This document shows positions 19,131 to 28,061 of a stretch of 64,000 nt of DNA, one piece after another. The DNA lies in contig JAKPAG010000098.1 in assembly GCA_029779535.1 (NCBI GenBank), positions 110,993 through 174,992 on the forward strand. Reading direction: 5' to 3'. The notes below the pieces were generated by a model that searched no databases, had not been told where the DNA came from, and worked only from the letters and a program-made list of their open reading frames with translations. Positions within the stretch are counted from its first letter, which is position 1. Every line of letters starts with the position of its first letter. The translations under genes were made by a program, and so were the position numbers. This DNA is from Pseudomonadota bacterium (GTDB lineage: Bacteria; Pseudomonadota; Alphaproteobacteria; Sphingomonadales; Sphingomonadaceae).

Positions 19131-19204
19131 ATGCTGATCGGCGGCAAGCTGGTTGGCGCGGACCAGCGCTTTGACGTGCTGAACCCGGCGATGGAACAGG
19201 GGGG
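19131..19204 (+). pseudogene. Aldehyde dehydrogenase N-terminal remnant
   Basis: MLIGGKLVGADQRFDVLNPA matches the ALDH N-terminal pattern, then similarity stops at the LuxR gene 3' end. Confidence 0.55.
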
Positions 19205-19984
19205 TCAGGCGGCGCCCGCCCCGACATAGCCCAGCCCCGCGGCCAGCTGGATCGACTGGGCGCGGCCCGTTGCGCCCAGCTTGGCCGCGGCATTGCGCAA
19301 GTGGAACCGTACGGTCGAGACCGACACGTCGAGGATGATGCCGATTTCGCTGTCGGTCTTGCCGGCGGCGGCCCAGCGCAGGCACTGCACTTCGCGCCGG
19401 GTCAGGGTTTGCGGCACGGTGGCGTTGCGCGGCCGTCCGCGCGCCTCGTTGTGGGTGGCGACCAGCCGGGTGGCGAGCGCCTGCATGTGTTCGGCCTGTT
19501 CGGCAAAGACCCGTTCCACCCCGATCGCCTCGCTGGAACACCACACCAGCGCGCCGACCAGCCCGCGCGGCAGGTGGACCGGCGTGATGATCGCATCGCC
19601 CAGCATCGGGTGGGCCAGCAAGCCGCGGCAGTCGATCCCGCTCAGCAGGCCGGTGTCGCGCCAGGTTGCCAGCCGCCCTTGCGTATAGAAGAACGGCTCG
19701 GCCATCAGCCGTGCGGCGGTCAGCAGCGGGGCGTGCAGCGCCAGCGAACGGTCCAGCCAGTAACGGTGGCCGGGATCGATCCAGCGGAAGGTGGTTTCGG
19801 CATAGGGGCGCCCGGCCTCGTCCGCCATGGGCTGGGGGTCGCCCAGATCGGCCTGGGCGGCGATGAACGGCAGACCGATCGCTTCGCCCAGCGCGTGGAC
19901 GGCGCTGACCAGCGCGGGTAGCTGGGCCCAGCAACGTGCGCGATGATCGTCCAGTTTCAGATCCCTTCCCGATCTACCTGCCAC
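19205..19984 (-). CDS. LuxR-family transcriptional regulator
   Basis: C-terminal LTRREVQCLRWAAAGKTDSEIGIILDVSVSTVRFHLRNAAAKLGATGRAQSIQLA; start uncertain (GTG at 19984 proposed). Confidence 0.8.
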   Translation of the reverse strand: MAGRSGRDLKLDDHRARCWAQLPALVSAVHALGEAIGLPFIAAQADLGDPQPMADEAGRPYAETTFRWIDPGHRYWLDRSLALHAPLLTAARLMAEPFFYTQGRLATWRDTGLLSGIDCRGLLAHPMLGDAIITPVHLPRGLVGALVWCSSEAIGVERVFAEQAEHMQALATRLVATHNEARGRPRNATVPQTLTRREVQCLRWAAAGKTDSEIGIILDVSVSTVRFHLRNAAAKLGATGRAQSIQLAAGLGYVGAGAA

Positions 19985-20094
19985 AGGTGACAGGTTGCCG
20001 CTACGCCACGAATTGCGTCCATTCAACCCAAGCCTGGTCCGGGGCGTCGCCGCGTGCGCGCTCCGTACCGGAGCATAACAAGGGAGGTTGGATA

Positions 20095-22545
20095 ATGAAG
20101 GCAATTCGCATGGCATTGCTGCTGGGCACCACCAGCAGCCTGTTCCTGGCGCTGCCGGTCAGCGCGGCAGAGGCAGCCGACGCGCCCGAGGCGCAGGCCC
20201 CGGAAGGCGAAATCATCGTGACTGCCCAGCGCCGCGCGGAATCGCTCAACGATGTCGGCATGGCGGTGCAGGCGGTCAGCGGGGAAACGCTGGAAAACCT
20301 GCGCGTGACCGACGTGCGCGACCTGACCGCGGTGGCCCCCAGCTTCACCGTTTCGCAAAGCTACCAGGGCGTGCCGACCTATACCCTGCGCGGGATCGGG
20401 TTCAACACGATCAACCTTTCGGCGACCTCGACCGTCGGCACCTATGTTGATGAAGTGGCCTATGCCTACCCGATCATGAACACCGGGCCGGTGATGGACC
20501 TGGAACGCGTCGAAGTGCTGAAGGGGCCGCAGGGCACGCTCTATGGCCGCAACACCACCGCCGGCCTGATCAACTTCATCACCGCCAAGCCGACCAACCA
20601 GTTCGAAGGCTCGGTCTCGGCCGACTTCGGCAACTACAAGACCTGGAACCTGGGCGGGCACCTGTCTGGCCCGCTGGGCGAAGGCATCGCGGCGCGCATC
20701 GCGGTGCGCAGCGAACAATCGGACAAGGGCTGGCAGGTCAGCAATTCACGCGGCGACCGGCAGGGCAAGGTCGACAAGCTGGGCGTGCGCGGCGCGCTTG
20801 CGCTCGATCCGGCCGAAGGCACCCATTTCGACGTTTCGGCGTTCTGGTGGCGCAACCGTTCGGATACGGTGGCCGGGCAGGGCATCGGCTTTACCCCGGC
20901 GACCGATCCGGTGACCGGCACCAGCCTGTCGCGCCTGTTCAACGCGCCGGGGCTGGGGAGCTACATCGCCGGCAATTTCCCGACCAAGGCCACCCAGGCT
21001 GACTGGGCGGGCGAAGCCGCCCGCTCGGCTGACATCGGCACGGGCCTGGGGATGAAGGGACCGCTGGCCGAAAATAACCGGTTCTGGGGTCTGAAGCTGC
21101 GCTGGGACCAGGAACTGGGCGATGCCGCCAAGCTGGTTTCGCTGACCAGCTACAACGATTTCAAGCGCGATGCCCTGTCCGACTGGAGCGGCGCCCCGTT
21201 TGAAGTGCTGCTGCAGAAGACCGACGGGCGGATCAAGAGCTTCACCCAGGAAGTTCACGTCGAAGGCGAGGCGGGCAAGGTCAACTGGCTGGTCGGTGGC
21301 TACTATGCCAACGACCGGATCATCGACGCCAACCGCACCATGCTGGGGCAGAACGCCAACGTCGGCCTGATCCGCTACTTCGGTTCCACCCTGCTGGCCA
21401 CGCCGTTCAATTCGGGCGGCTACACCGCCACGCAGATGGCGCAGTCTTTCCGTTCGTACGAGGATTACGGCCGCATCCGCACCCGCACGTGGAGCCTGTT
21501 CGGCAATGCCGACGCGCAGCTGACCGACCAGCTCAAGCTGACGGCCGGGGTCCGCTACACCGAGGATCGCCAGCGCTACAACGGCTGCTCGCGCGATACC
21601 AACGGCAACATGCTGCCCAACGTCAACGTGGTGAACCGCGCGCTCTACTACCAGACCTATGGCGTGTTCGCGGCGCCGATCGTGCAGGGCCAGTGCAACA
21701 CCTTCAACCCGGCCACCGGCACTTTCGGCGAAGTCCAATCGGTGCTGGATGAAAACAACGTCGCCTGGCGCTTCGCGCTCGACTGGACGCCCAGCGACGA
21801 CACGCTGGTCTATGCCTCGGTCTCGCGCGGGTACAAGTCGGGGACAACGCCGATCAACGCCGCGAACCTGGCCCGCCAGAATGCGCCGGTGACCCAGGAA
21901 AAGCTGACCGCCTACGAAGTGGGCGTGAAGGCCAGCCTGGCCGATCGCAAGGTCCAGGCGAATGTTTCGGGGTTCTACTATGACTACCGCGACAAGCAGA
22001 TCAGCACCTACTTTGCCGATCCGATCTACACCGCGCTGTCGCGGCTCGACAACGTCCCGAAGTCGGAAGCCTACGGGGTTGAAGGCGAACTGGTGCTGCG
22101 CCCGGTCAAGGGCGTGACGCTGACCGGCAACGCGCTGTGGCTGAAGACCCGGATCAACAGCTACAACGGCACCAATGCCGCCGGCCAGCCGCAGAATTTC
22201 GATGGCTCCGAATTCATCTATAGCCCGAAGTTCCAGGCCAGCATGACCCTGGTCTACGATACCCCGGTGACGGACAACCTGGATCTGACCGGCGCGTTCA
22301 GCCTGCGCTATCAGAGCAAGTCGAACACGATCTTCGAGAACCTCGCGCTCTACAAGATCGATGCCTATGCCGTGGCCAATGCCAGCCTGGGGGTGCGCAG
22401 TGCCAGCGGCTGGTCCGCGTCGATCTGGGCGAAGAACCTGTTCGACAAGTACTACTGGTCGGCCGTGGCCAGCAACGCCAACGTCGTGGTGCGGTTCCCG
22501 AACCCGCCGCGCACCTATGGCGTGACGCTCGGCTTCGACTTCTAA
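20095..22545 (+). CDS. TonB-dependent receptor
   Basis: Signal peptide, TonB box EGEIIVTAQRRAES, plug LRGIGFN, C-terminal YGVTLGFDF. Confidence 0.93.
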   Translation: MKAIRMALLLGTTSSLFLALPVSAAEAADAPEAQAPEGEIIVTAQRRAESLNDVGMAVQAVSGETLENLRVTDVRDLTAVAPSFTVSQSYQGVPTYTLRGIGFNTINLSATSTVGTYVDEVAYAYPIMNTGPVMDLERVEVLKGPQGTLYGRNTTAGLINFITAKPTNQFEGSVSADFGNYKTWNLGGHLSGPLGEGIAARIAVRSEQSDKGWQVSNSRGDRQGKVDKLGVRGALALDPAEGTHFDVSAFWWRNRSDTVAGQGIGFTPATDPVTGTSLSRLFNAPGLGSYIAGNFPTKATQADWAGEAARSADIGTGLGMKGPLAENNRFWGLKLRWDQELGDAAKLVSLTSYNDFKRDALSDWSGAPFEVLLQKTDGRIKSFTQEVHVEGEAGKVNWLVGGYYANDRIIDANRTMLGQNANVGLIRYFGSTLLATPFNSGGYTATQMAQSFRSYEDYGRIRTRTWSLFGNADAQLTDQLKLTAGVRYTEDRQRYNGCSRDTNGNMLPNVNVVNRALYYQTYGVFAAPIVQGQCNTFNPATGTFGEVQSVLDENNVAWRFALDWTPSDDTLVYASVSRGYKSGTTPINAANLARQNAPVTQEKLTAYEVGVKASLADRKVQANVSGFYYDYRDKQISTYFADPIYTALSRLDNVPKSEAYGVEGELVLRPVKGVTLTGNALWLKTRINSYNGTNAAGQPQNFDGSEFIYSPKFQASMTLVYDTPVTDNLDLTGAFSLRYQSKSNTIFENLALYKIDAYAVANASLGVRSASGWSASIWAKNLFDKYYWSAVASNANVVVRFPNPPRTYGVTLGFDF

Positions 22546-22565
22546 AACCGGAACAGGGGGCGGCA

Positions 22566-23456
22566 ATGCAGGATAGCTACCAGGGTCAGACGATCAATTT
22601 CGCCAGTCCCGCGGGCGAAACGGCCTTGCTTGCCCCTGATTCCCTGCAGTGGCGGATCTACAAGAACCAGATCGCGCTGGGGATCGGCGGGATTGCGGCA
22701 GTGCTGCTGGAATTCGCCGATCCGCGCATCCGCAGCGGGGTGTGGGATCATTCGACCTACAAGGCCGATCCGATCGGGCGTTCGCGCCGGACCGGCACGG
22801 TCGCCCTGCTGGCCTGCTATGGCCCGGCCAGCCAGGCGCGCGCGGTGATCGGCATGGTCAACCGCATGCACGGCAAGGTGAAGGGCGAAACCCCGGCTGG
22901 CGAAAAGTACCGTGCGCTCGATCCGGCCCTGCTCGATTGGGTCGCGGCGACGGCGTCCTATGGTTTCCTGACCGCCTATCACCGCTTCGTCGCGCCGCTG
23001 CCCCTGGCCGAGCAGAACCGCTTCCTGCGCGATAGCGCCGCGATCGGCCGCGAATTCGGTGCGCGCCGCACGCCGCAATCGGTGGCCGATTTCATGGCCA
23101 TGCTCGAAGAACTGGAACCCCGGTTCGAACCGCACCCGATCATCTTCGAATTCCTCGACATCATCGAATCCGGCAAGGCCGCGCCCAGCATCCCGCGCTT
23201 CCTGCACCGGGCCGTGGCCCGCGCGGCCGTGTCGCTACTGCCCGAGCATGTGCGCGAGCGGCTGCAACTGGGCCGCCGCTATGACCTGGGCCGGGTCGAC
23301 CGGCTGGCACTGCGCCTCGCCGGGCGGCTGGCGGATCGCCACAAGGACCTGTCCAGCCCGCCCTGCCAGGCGGCGGTGCGCCTGGGCCTGCCCGCCGATT
23401 TCCTCTATCGCAGCCAGGCGGAACAGACCCGCCTGCTGGCCGCCGCAGCGCGCTAA
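22566..23456 (+). CDS. Oxygenase MpaB family / DUF2236 protein
   Basis: QWRIYKNQIALGIGGIAAVLLEFADPRIRSGVWDHSTYKADPIGRSRRT. Confidence 0.75.
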   Translation: MQDSYQGQTINFASPAGETALLAPDSLQWRIYKNQIALGIGGIAAVLLEFADPRIRSGVWDHSTYKADPIGRSRRTGTVALLACYGPASQARAVIGMVNRMHGKVKGETPAGEKYRALDPALLDWVAATASYGFLTAYHRFVAPLPLAEQNRFLRDSAAIGREFGARRTPQSVADFMAMLEELEPRFEPHPIIFEFLDIIESGKAAPSIPRFLHRAVARAAVSLLPEHVRERLQLGRRYDLGRVDRLALRLAGRLADRHKDLSSPPCQAAVRLGLPADFLYRSQAEQTRLLAAAAR

Positions 23457-23521
23457 TCACTTGATCGCCATCGTCAGGGGTGATTGAACCTCGGGCAGGT
23501 TCGCAGCCCTGGAGGACAAAG

Positions 23522-24064
23522 TTGATTCGGCGTGTGTTTGCAGTGCTTCCCGCGTCCCTGCTGGGCATCGGCGGGGCCTTCGCGGCTCAGGCCGAAGTGC
23601 CGATCAGGGTGTCCGCCGTGCAATCCAGCGAAGAAGCCCATGCCCAGATCAACCGGCTGGCGCTGTCGGGCGCGATCACGCTGTTTAACGGGACCGATGA
23701 TGGCGCCCGCGTCATGGTCCGGCCGGTCACCGGGATCCGCCAGTCCAGTGGCTGCATGACCGACTTCGCCGCGATCAAGGCGACCAGGCTGGCCGGGTGG
23801 ACCTCGGCGGCGGACCACATGACGGTCTACTGGAGCGACGTGGACGAGCTGGAACTGGAGCCGCAGGCGGTCCGTTTTCATGCGTCATGGGTTGGGCAGG
23901 ACAAGGCCAGGCTGCTGATCCCTGACGGCGCGGCAAGATCCGCAGTCTGGGAGGCGCTGAACGTGCTGGTCAGCAATTGCGGCGGCGCGGCGGCTCGCAA
24001 ACGCGGACCTGCGCCGGGCGCTCTGGATAATGGCGAAACCACTCCCGCTATTGACGGCTGGTGA
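23522..24064 (+). CDS. Hypothetical secreted protein (TTG start)
   Basis: TTG preceded by GGAGG; predicted MIRRVFAVLPASLLGIGGAFAAQA signal peptide. Confidence 0.55.
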   Translation: MIRRVFAVLPASLLGIGGAFAAQAEVPIRVSAVQSSEEAHAQINRLALSGAITLFNGTDDGARVMVRPVTGIRQSSGCMTDFAAIKATRLAGWTSAADHMTVYWSDVDELELEPQAVRFHASWVGQDKARLLIPDGAARSAVWEALNVLVSNCGGAAARKRGPAPGALDNGETTPAIDGW

Positions 24065-24082
24065 GCGGGCCTGACCGGCCGG

Positions 24083-25183
24083 TCAATCGAACCGCAGGAC
24101 GACGCGCAGCGCATCCCCGCTCTGCATCAGGGCAAAGCCTTCGTTCGCCTGGGCGAAGGGCAGGCGGTGGCTCGCCAGGCTGGCCAGGTCCAGCTGCCCG
24201 GCGGCAAACAGGTCAAGCAGGCCGGGCAGCTCGCTGCGGGTCTTCATGTTGCCCAGGAACGATCCCTTGACCGTGCGGCCCAGCTGAAGGGCGAAGGTGT
24301 CAACCGGCATGGCCACGCCGTCCGGCGGCACACCCAGCACGGTGCAGCACCCGCAGCCGACCCGCGTCGCCGCCAGCGCCTGGCGCATCAGTTCGGCATG
24401 GCCCACGCACTCGAAGGCGTGATCGACCCCGCCGCCGGACAGCTGCTGGATCGCGGCGATGGGATCGGGGCAGGTTGAAGGATCGATGAAATGGGTCAGG
24501 CCGAATGGCCGGGCCTGCGCGCCGCGCTGCGGGTTGGTATCCAGCCCGATGATCTGGCGGGCGCCCGCCAGCCGCGCGCCTTGCACCACGTTGAGGCCAA
24601 TCCCGCCCAGCCCGAATATGGCCACGCTCTGTCCCGGCTGGACCCGGGCGGTATGGGTCACGGCGCCAACCCCGGTCGCCACCGCGCAGCCGATCAGGCA
24701 GGCCAGCTCGAACGGCACGTCGCGGCGGATTTTCGCGACATTGCTCTCCTTGACCAGCACAAACCGGGCCAGGCTGCCGACCCCCGAATAGGTCGATACC
24801 GGCTGGCCGTTCAGCGTGAAGCAGTCCTGCGGCTGGCCCAGCGTTGCCAGGAAAGCCTCGCACAGGTTGGTCTGGCCCGAGCGGCAATTGCCGCAGGTGC
24901 CGCATTCGCCAATCGTCAGCGGGATCGCATGATCACCCACCGCCACGCTGGTTACCGCGCTGCCCACTTCACGAACGATCCCGGCGCCTTCGTGGCCCAC
25001 GATCACCGGAAAGGGGAAAGGCGCGCTGCTGCCGTCCAGCTGGTGCAGGTCGCTGTGGCACAGCCCGCTGGCCATGATCTCGATCACCACCTCGTCGGCG
25101 CGGGGATCGCGCAGTGTCACCAGTTCGCGCCGCATGGGCTGGCCCGGGGCGTGGCAGACCATGGCTTCGAGCTGGCGGCTCAT
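24083..25183 (-). CDS. Zn-dependent alcohol dehydrogenase
   Basis: ASGLCHSDLHQLDG, GHEGAGIVREVG, CGTCGNCRSGQTNLC, GLGGIGLNVVQGARLAGA. Confidence 0.9.
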   Translation of the reverse strand: MSRQLEAMVCHAPGQPMRRELVTLRDPRADEVVIEIMASGLCHSDLHQLDGSSAPFPFPVIVGHEGAGIVREVGSAVTSVAVGDHAIPLTIGECGTCGNCRSGQTNLCEAFLATLGQPQDCFTLNGQPVSTYSGVGSLARFVLVKESNVAKIRRDVPFELACLIGCAVATGVGAVTHTARVQPGQSVAIFGLGGIGLNVVQGARLAGARQIIGLDTNPQRGAQARPFGLTHFIDPSTCPDPIAAIQQLSGGGVDHAFECVGHAELMRQALAATRVGCGCCTVLGVPPDGVAMPVDTFALQLGRTVKGSFLGNMKTRSELPGLLDLFAAGQLDLASLASHRLPFAQANEGFALMQSGDALRVVLRFD

Positions 25184-25329
25184 GCAATGTCTCCTGAAAG
25201 TCCGGCCTGTCCTATCACGAAATCGCCGCGTGTTTGCCCCATCGTTCCTATCCCGTTGCGCCATTTTTCACGCATCGCGCCCGAACGACGCGCAGCTGGC
25301 AATTCCCGCTTGTGAGTGGTCGTCCGGCA

Positions 25330-25347
25330 TGTAAGTGTCAACTTACA
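25330..25347. promoter_or_regulatory. Operator-like palindrome site 1 (TGTAAGT GTCA ACTTACA)
   Basis: Perfect 7-bp arms, 4-nt spacer; 40 nt upstream of the ferredoxin GTG. Confidence 0.7.
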
Positions 25348-25357
25348 AGAACGGGCG

Positions 25358-25376
25358 ATCCTTGCCCGGCAAGGAT
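25358..25376. promoter_or_regulatory. Second palindrome ATCCTTGCC C GGCAAGGAT
   Basis: Perfect 9-bp arms with 1-nt centre, 11 nt before the ferredoxin start. Confidence 0.55.
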
Positions 25377-25387
25377 GGGAGCAGGCG

Positions 25388-25600
25388 GTGAGAGTGCTGG
25401 TCGACATTTCCCGTTGCCAGGGTCATGCCCGCTGCGAGGACATCTGCCCCGAAGTGTTCGCGACTGATGCGATTGAAGGCAAGTGCGTGATCGCCGATCC
25501 GCAGGTCCCGCCAGGGCTGGAGGACAAAGTGCGCCTCGCCGTGCGCAATTGCCCCGAAGGCGCGCTGCGGGTGGCGGGAGACGGAAAGGGCGGGGCATGA
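25388..25600 (+). CDS. Ferredoxin, P450-associated type
   Basis: VRVLVDISRCQGHARCEDICPEVF...NCPEGAL; GTG start. Confidence 0.88.
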   Translation: MRVLVDISRCQGHARCEDICPEVFATDAIEGKCVIADPQVPPGLEDKVRLAVRNCPEGALRVAGDGKGGA

Positions 25601-26823
25601 CCCTGCAGTTCCAGCCGCCGCCGCCCGATCACGTTGCACCCGAACGGATGGTCGAGTTCGATTTCTTCCATATCCCGCCAGGTGTCGGCGATCCTGCCGA
25701 AATCTGGCACGATCTGGTCCGGCGCGGTGTGCCGGAGATTTTCTACACCCCTCGCAATGGCGGGCACTGGGTGTTCCTCGACTATGCCGACATCGTCGAG
25801 GCCTACCGCGATTACAGCATCTTCTCGACCTACCAGACCCCGGTTCCGCCGATCGAGCCGTTTCCCGTAGTCCAGCCGCAGGCCGTCGATCCGCCCGCAC
25901 ACAACACCTTCCGCCGCCTGCTGGCGCCGATGTTCACGCCGATTGCGGTGCGCGGGATGACCGATGAACTGCGCCGCCGCGCGGACCAGCTGATCGAGCC
26001 GCTGGCGGAGCGGGGCCACTGCGATTTCATTGGTGACTTTGCCGAACGCTTTCCCACCGGCACGTTCCTCTACCTGTTCGGCCTGCCGGAATCCCGGCTG
26101 GATGAATTCCTCGCGCTGGCCAACACCTTCTTCCGCTCGACCGACCCGGCCGCGCGGGCAGGCAACATCACGGCCATCTACGCCGTGCTGGACCAGTTGT
26201 TCCGCGACAAGCAGGCCAATCCGGGCGATGACATCGCCTCTGCGATTGTCACCGCGCGCAACGAGGCGGGCGAGCCGCACGACTGGACCGACGTGCTCAA
26301 TTGCGGGTTCCTGCTGTTCGTTGCCGGGCTCGACACGGTGACCAACACCCTGGCCTATATCTGGCGTTACCTGGCGACGACGCCGGCGGCGCAGCAGCAT
26401 TTCCGGGACCAGCTGGACGATCCCGACGCGTTCCTGCGCGCGATCGAGGAACTGATGCGGATCAACGCGGTGTCCAACCTGTTCCGCCGGGTGACGCATG
26501 ACTGCGAATTTCGCGGCGTCCAGCTGCGCCGCAACGACCGCGTGGTGCTGCCCAACACCGTGGCCAACCGCGATCCCCGCGTGTTCGCCGATCCGCAGAC
26601 GATCGACCTTGATCGCGCGGTCAACGTTCACGTCACTTTCGGGGTGGGGCCGCATCGCTGCGTCGGCTCGCACCTTGCCAAGCGCGAGGTCATGGTGGCG
26701 TTGCAGGAATGGCTGCGCCGCATCCCGCCGTTCGAACTCGACCCGGACCAGCCTGCCGGCTCGGTGTTCGGCGGTTCGGTGATGGGCTTTACCAGCCTGC
26801 GCCTGCGCTGGGACCGGCGCTGA
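25597..26823 (+). CDS. Cytochrome P450
   Basis: LFVAGLDTVTNTLA (I-helix), heme loop FGVGPHRCVGSHLAKRE; 4-nt overlap with the ferredoxin. Confidence 0.95.
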   Translation: MTLQFQPPPPDHVAPERMVEFDFFHIPPGVGDPAEIWHDLVRRGVPEIFYTPRNGGHWVFLDYADIVEAYRDYSIFSTYQTPVPPIEPFPVVQPQAVDPPAHNTFRRLLAPMFTPIAVRGMTDELRRRADQLIEPLAERGHCDFIGDFAERFPTGTFLYLFGLPESRLDEFLALANTFFRSTDPAARAGNITAIYAVLDQLFRDKQANPGDDIASAIVTARNEAGEPHDWTDVLNCGFLLFVAGLDTVTNTLAYIWRYLATTPAAQQHFRDQLDDPDAFLRAIEELMRINAVSNLFRRVTHDCEFRGVQLRRNDRVVLPNTVANRDPRVFADPQTIDLDRAVNVHVTFGVGPHRCVGSHLAKREVMVALQEWLRRIPPFELDPDQPAGSVFGGSVMGFTSLRLRWDRR

Positions 26824-26858
26824 TTCCTTCTTTCCCCCTCGAAACCAAGGATACCCCG

Positions 26859-27290
26859 ATGACCCAGGAACGCCCGACCGGATCGAACCACGGCATGACC
26901 TATGCCTTCGCCAAGACCTTTGTCCGCGATCTGGAGGCGATGGGGCGGTTCTATGAAGCGGTGCTGGGGGTGATCCCGCTGTTCCGCCACGCCGATGAAA
27001 TGCTGGGCCGACCGATCGAGGAAATCGGCTATATGGCCAGCTATCCGGGCGGCCCTTCGCTGACCCTGATCAGCTATACCGATGGCAATCCGCCCGCCAC
27101 GGGCGAGGCGGTGCAGGGCTTCATCACCACCGACCTTGATGCCGCTTGCGCGCGGGCGCTGGCGCACGGCGGCAGCGTGCCCCAGCCAATCCACGAAGTG
27201 CCCGATTTCGGGGTCAGGGTGGCCTTCATCCTCGATCCCGAAGGGCACATCTGCGAAGTGGTGGAAATGACCGGCGCTGCCGCCGGCTGA
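26859..27290 (+). CDS. VOC/glyoxalase-family protein
   Basis: TYAFAKTFVRDLEAMGRFYEAVLGV...FILDPEGHICEVVEM. Confidence 0.85.
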   Translation: MTQERPTGSNHGMTYAFAKTFVRDLEAMGRFYEAVLGVIPLFRHADEMLGRPIEEIGYMASYPGGPSLTLISYTDGNPPATGEAVQGFITTDLDAACARALAHGGSVPQPIHEVPDFGVRVAFILDPEGHICEVVEMTGAAAG

Positions 27291-27293
27291 TCG

Positions 27294-27947
27294 TCAGTCC
27301 GCAAGGTTGCGGGCGATCGCCGCGTCGGTCAGCCCCAGCCCGCGGCAGCAGAACCACAGCGCCTGGCGCACCAGCGCCTCGCCATCGTCGGCATAGGGGC
27401 GCGAGGCCGGGTCGAGCAGTTCGATCGAATTCATCATCGTCCCGATGTGTTCGACGAACATGTTGACGTTCTCGATCTTGATCGGTTCGCCCACCAGGTC
27501 GCCAGCAGCGCGGGCGGCGGCGTGGGCGGCTTCGATCTGGCGCATCGAGCGGCGCTGCGCCCGGCGATAGATCAGGCTGGCGAAATAGCCATCGCCCGCC
27601 AGGCTGGCGAGCGTCAGCCGGTAGCCGGCCTGGCCCGGCCCGTGCGGGTCGAGCACGATGCTGCGGAAATAGCGGTGCAGCGCGGTGACCAGCCCCCTGG
27701 TGCTGGCTTCCATCACGCCGACCTGCGCGTAATTCTGGTCCTGTTCGCGAAAGATCTGGCGCAGCACCGCGCGGTAGAGCGCCAGCTTGGACGGGTAGTG
27801 GCGATAGACCAGCGCTTCGGACACCCCGGCCTCGCGCGCGATCTGCAGCGTCTTGGCGCCATGATAGCCCTGGACGGAAAAGACCCGTCGGGCCGCCGCC
27901 AGGATGAGGTCGCGGCGCTCGCTGCCGGGGATGCGCTTCTTCGTCAT
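27294..27947 (-). CDS. TetR-family regulator
   Basis: RRDLILAAARRVFSVQGYHGAKTLQIAREAGVSEALVYRHYPSKLALY. Confidence 0.92.
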   Translation of the reverse strand: MTKKRIPGSERRDLILAAARRVFSVQGYHGAKTLQIAREAGVSEALVYRHYPSKLALYRAVLRQIFREQDQNYAQVGVMEASTRGLVTALHRYFRSIVLDPHGPGQAGYRLTLASLAGDGYFASLIYRRAQRRSMRQIEAAHAAARAAGDLVGEPIKIENVNMFVEHIGTMMNSIELLDPASRPYADDGEALVRQALWFCCRGLGLTDAAIARNLAD

Positions 27948-28015
27948 GATAAGCGCTCACTTACGCGCGTGAACACTCACGTCAACGCCTGGGCGCTTAT
28001 ATTCGCAGCGATGGC

Positions 28016-28045
28016 GGGGCGGTGAAGCACTTACTTCATCGCCCC
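28016..28045. terminator. 12-bp stem inverted repeat, possible terminator or operator
   Basis: GGGGCGGTGAAG-CACTTA-CTTCATCGCCCC, 11/12 complementary, 16 nt past the stop of the 28062-29120 minus-strand gene; no T-run. Confidence 0.45.
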
Positions 28046-28061
28046 GTCACTCACCTCCGGG

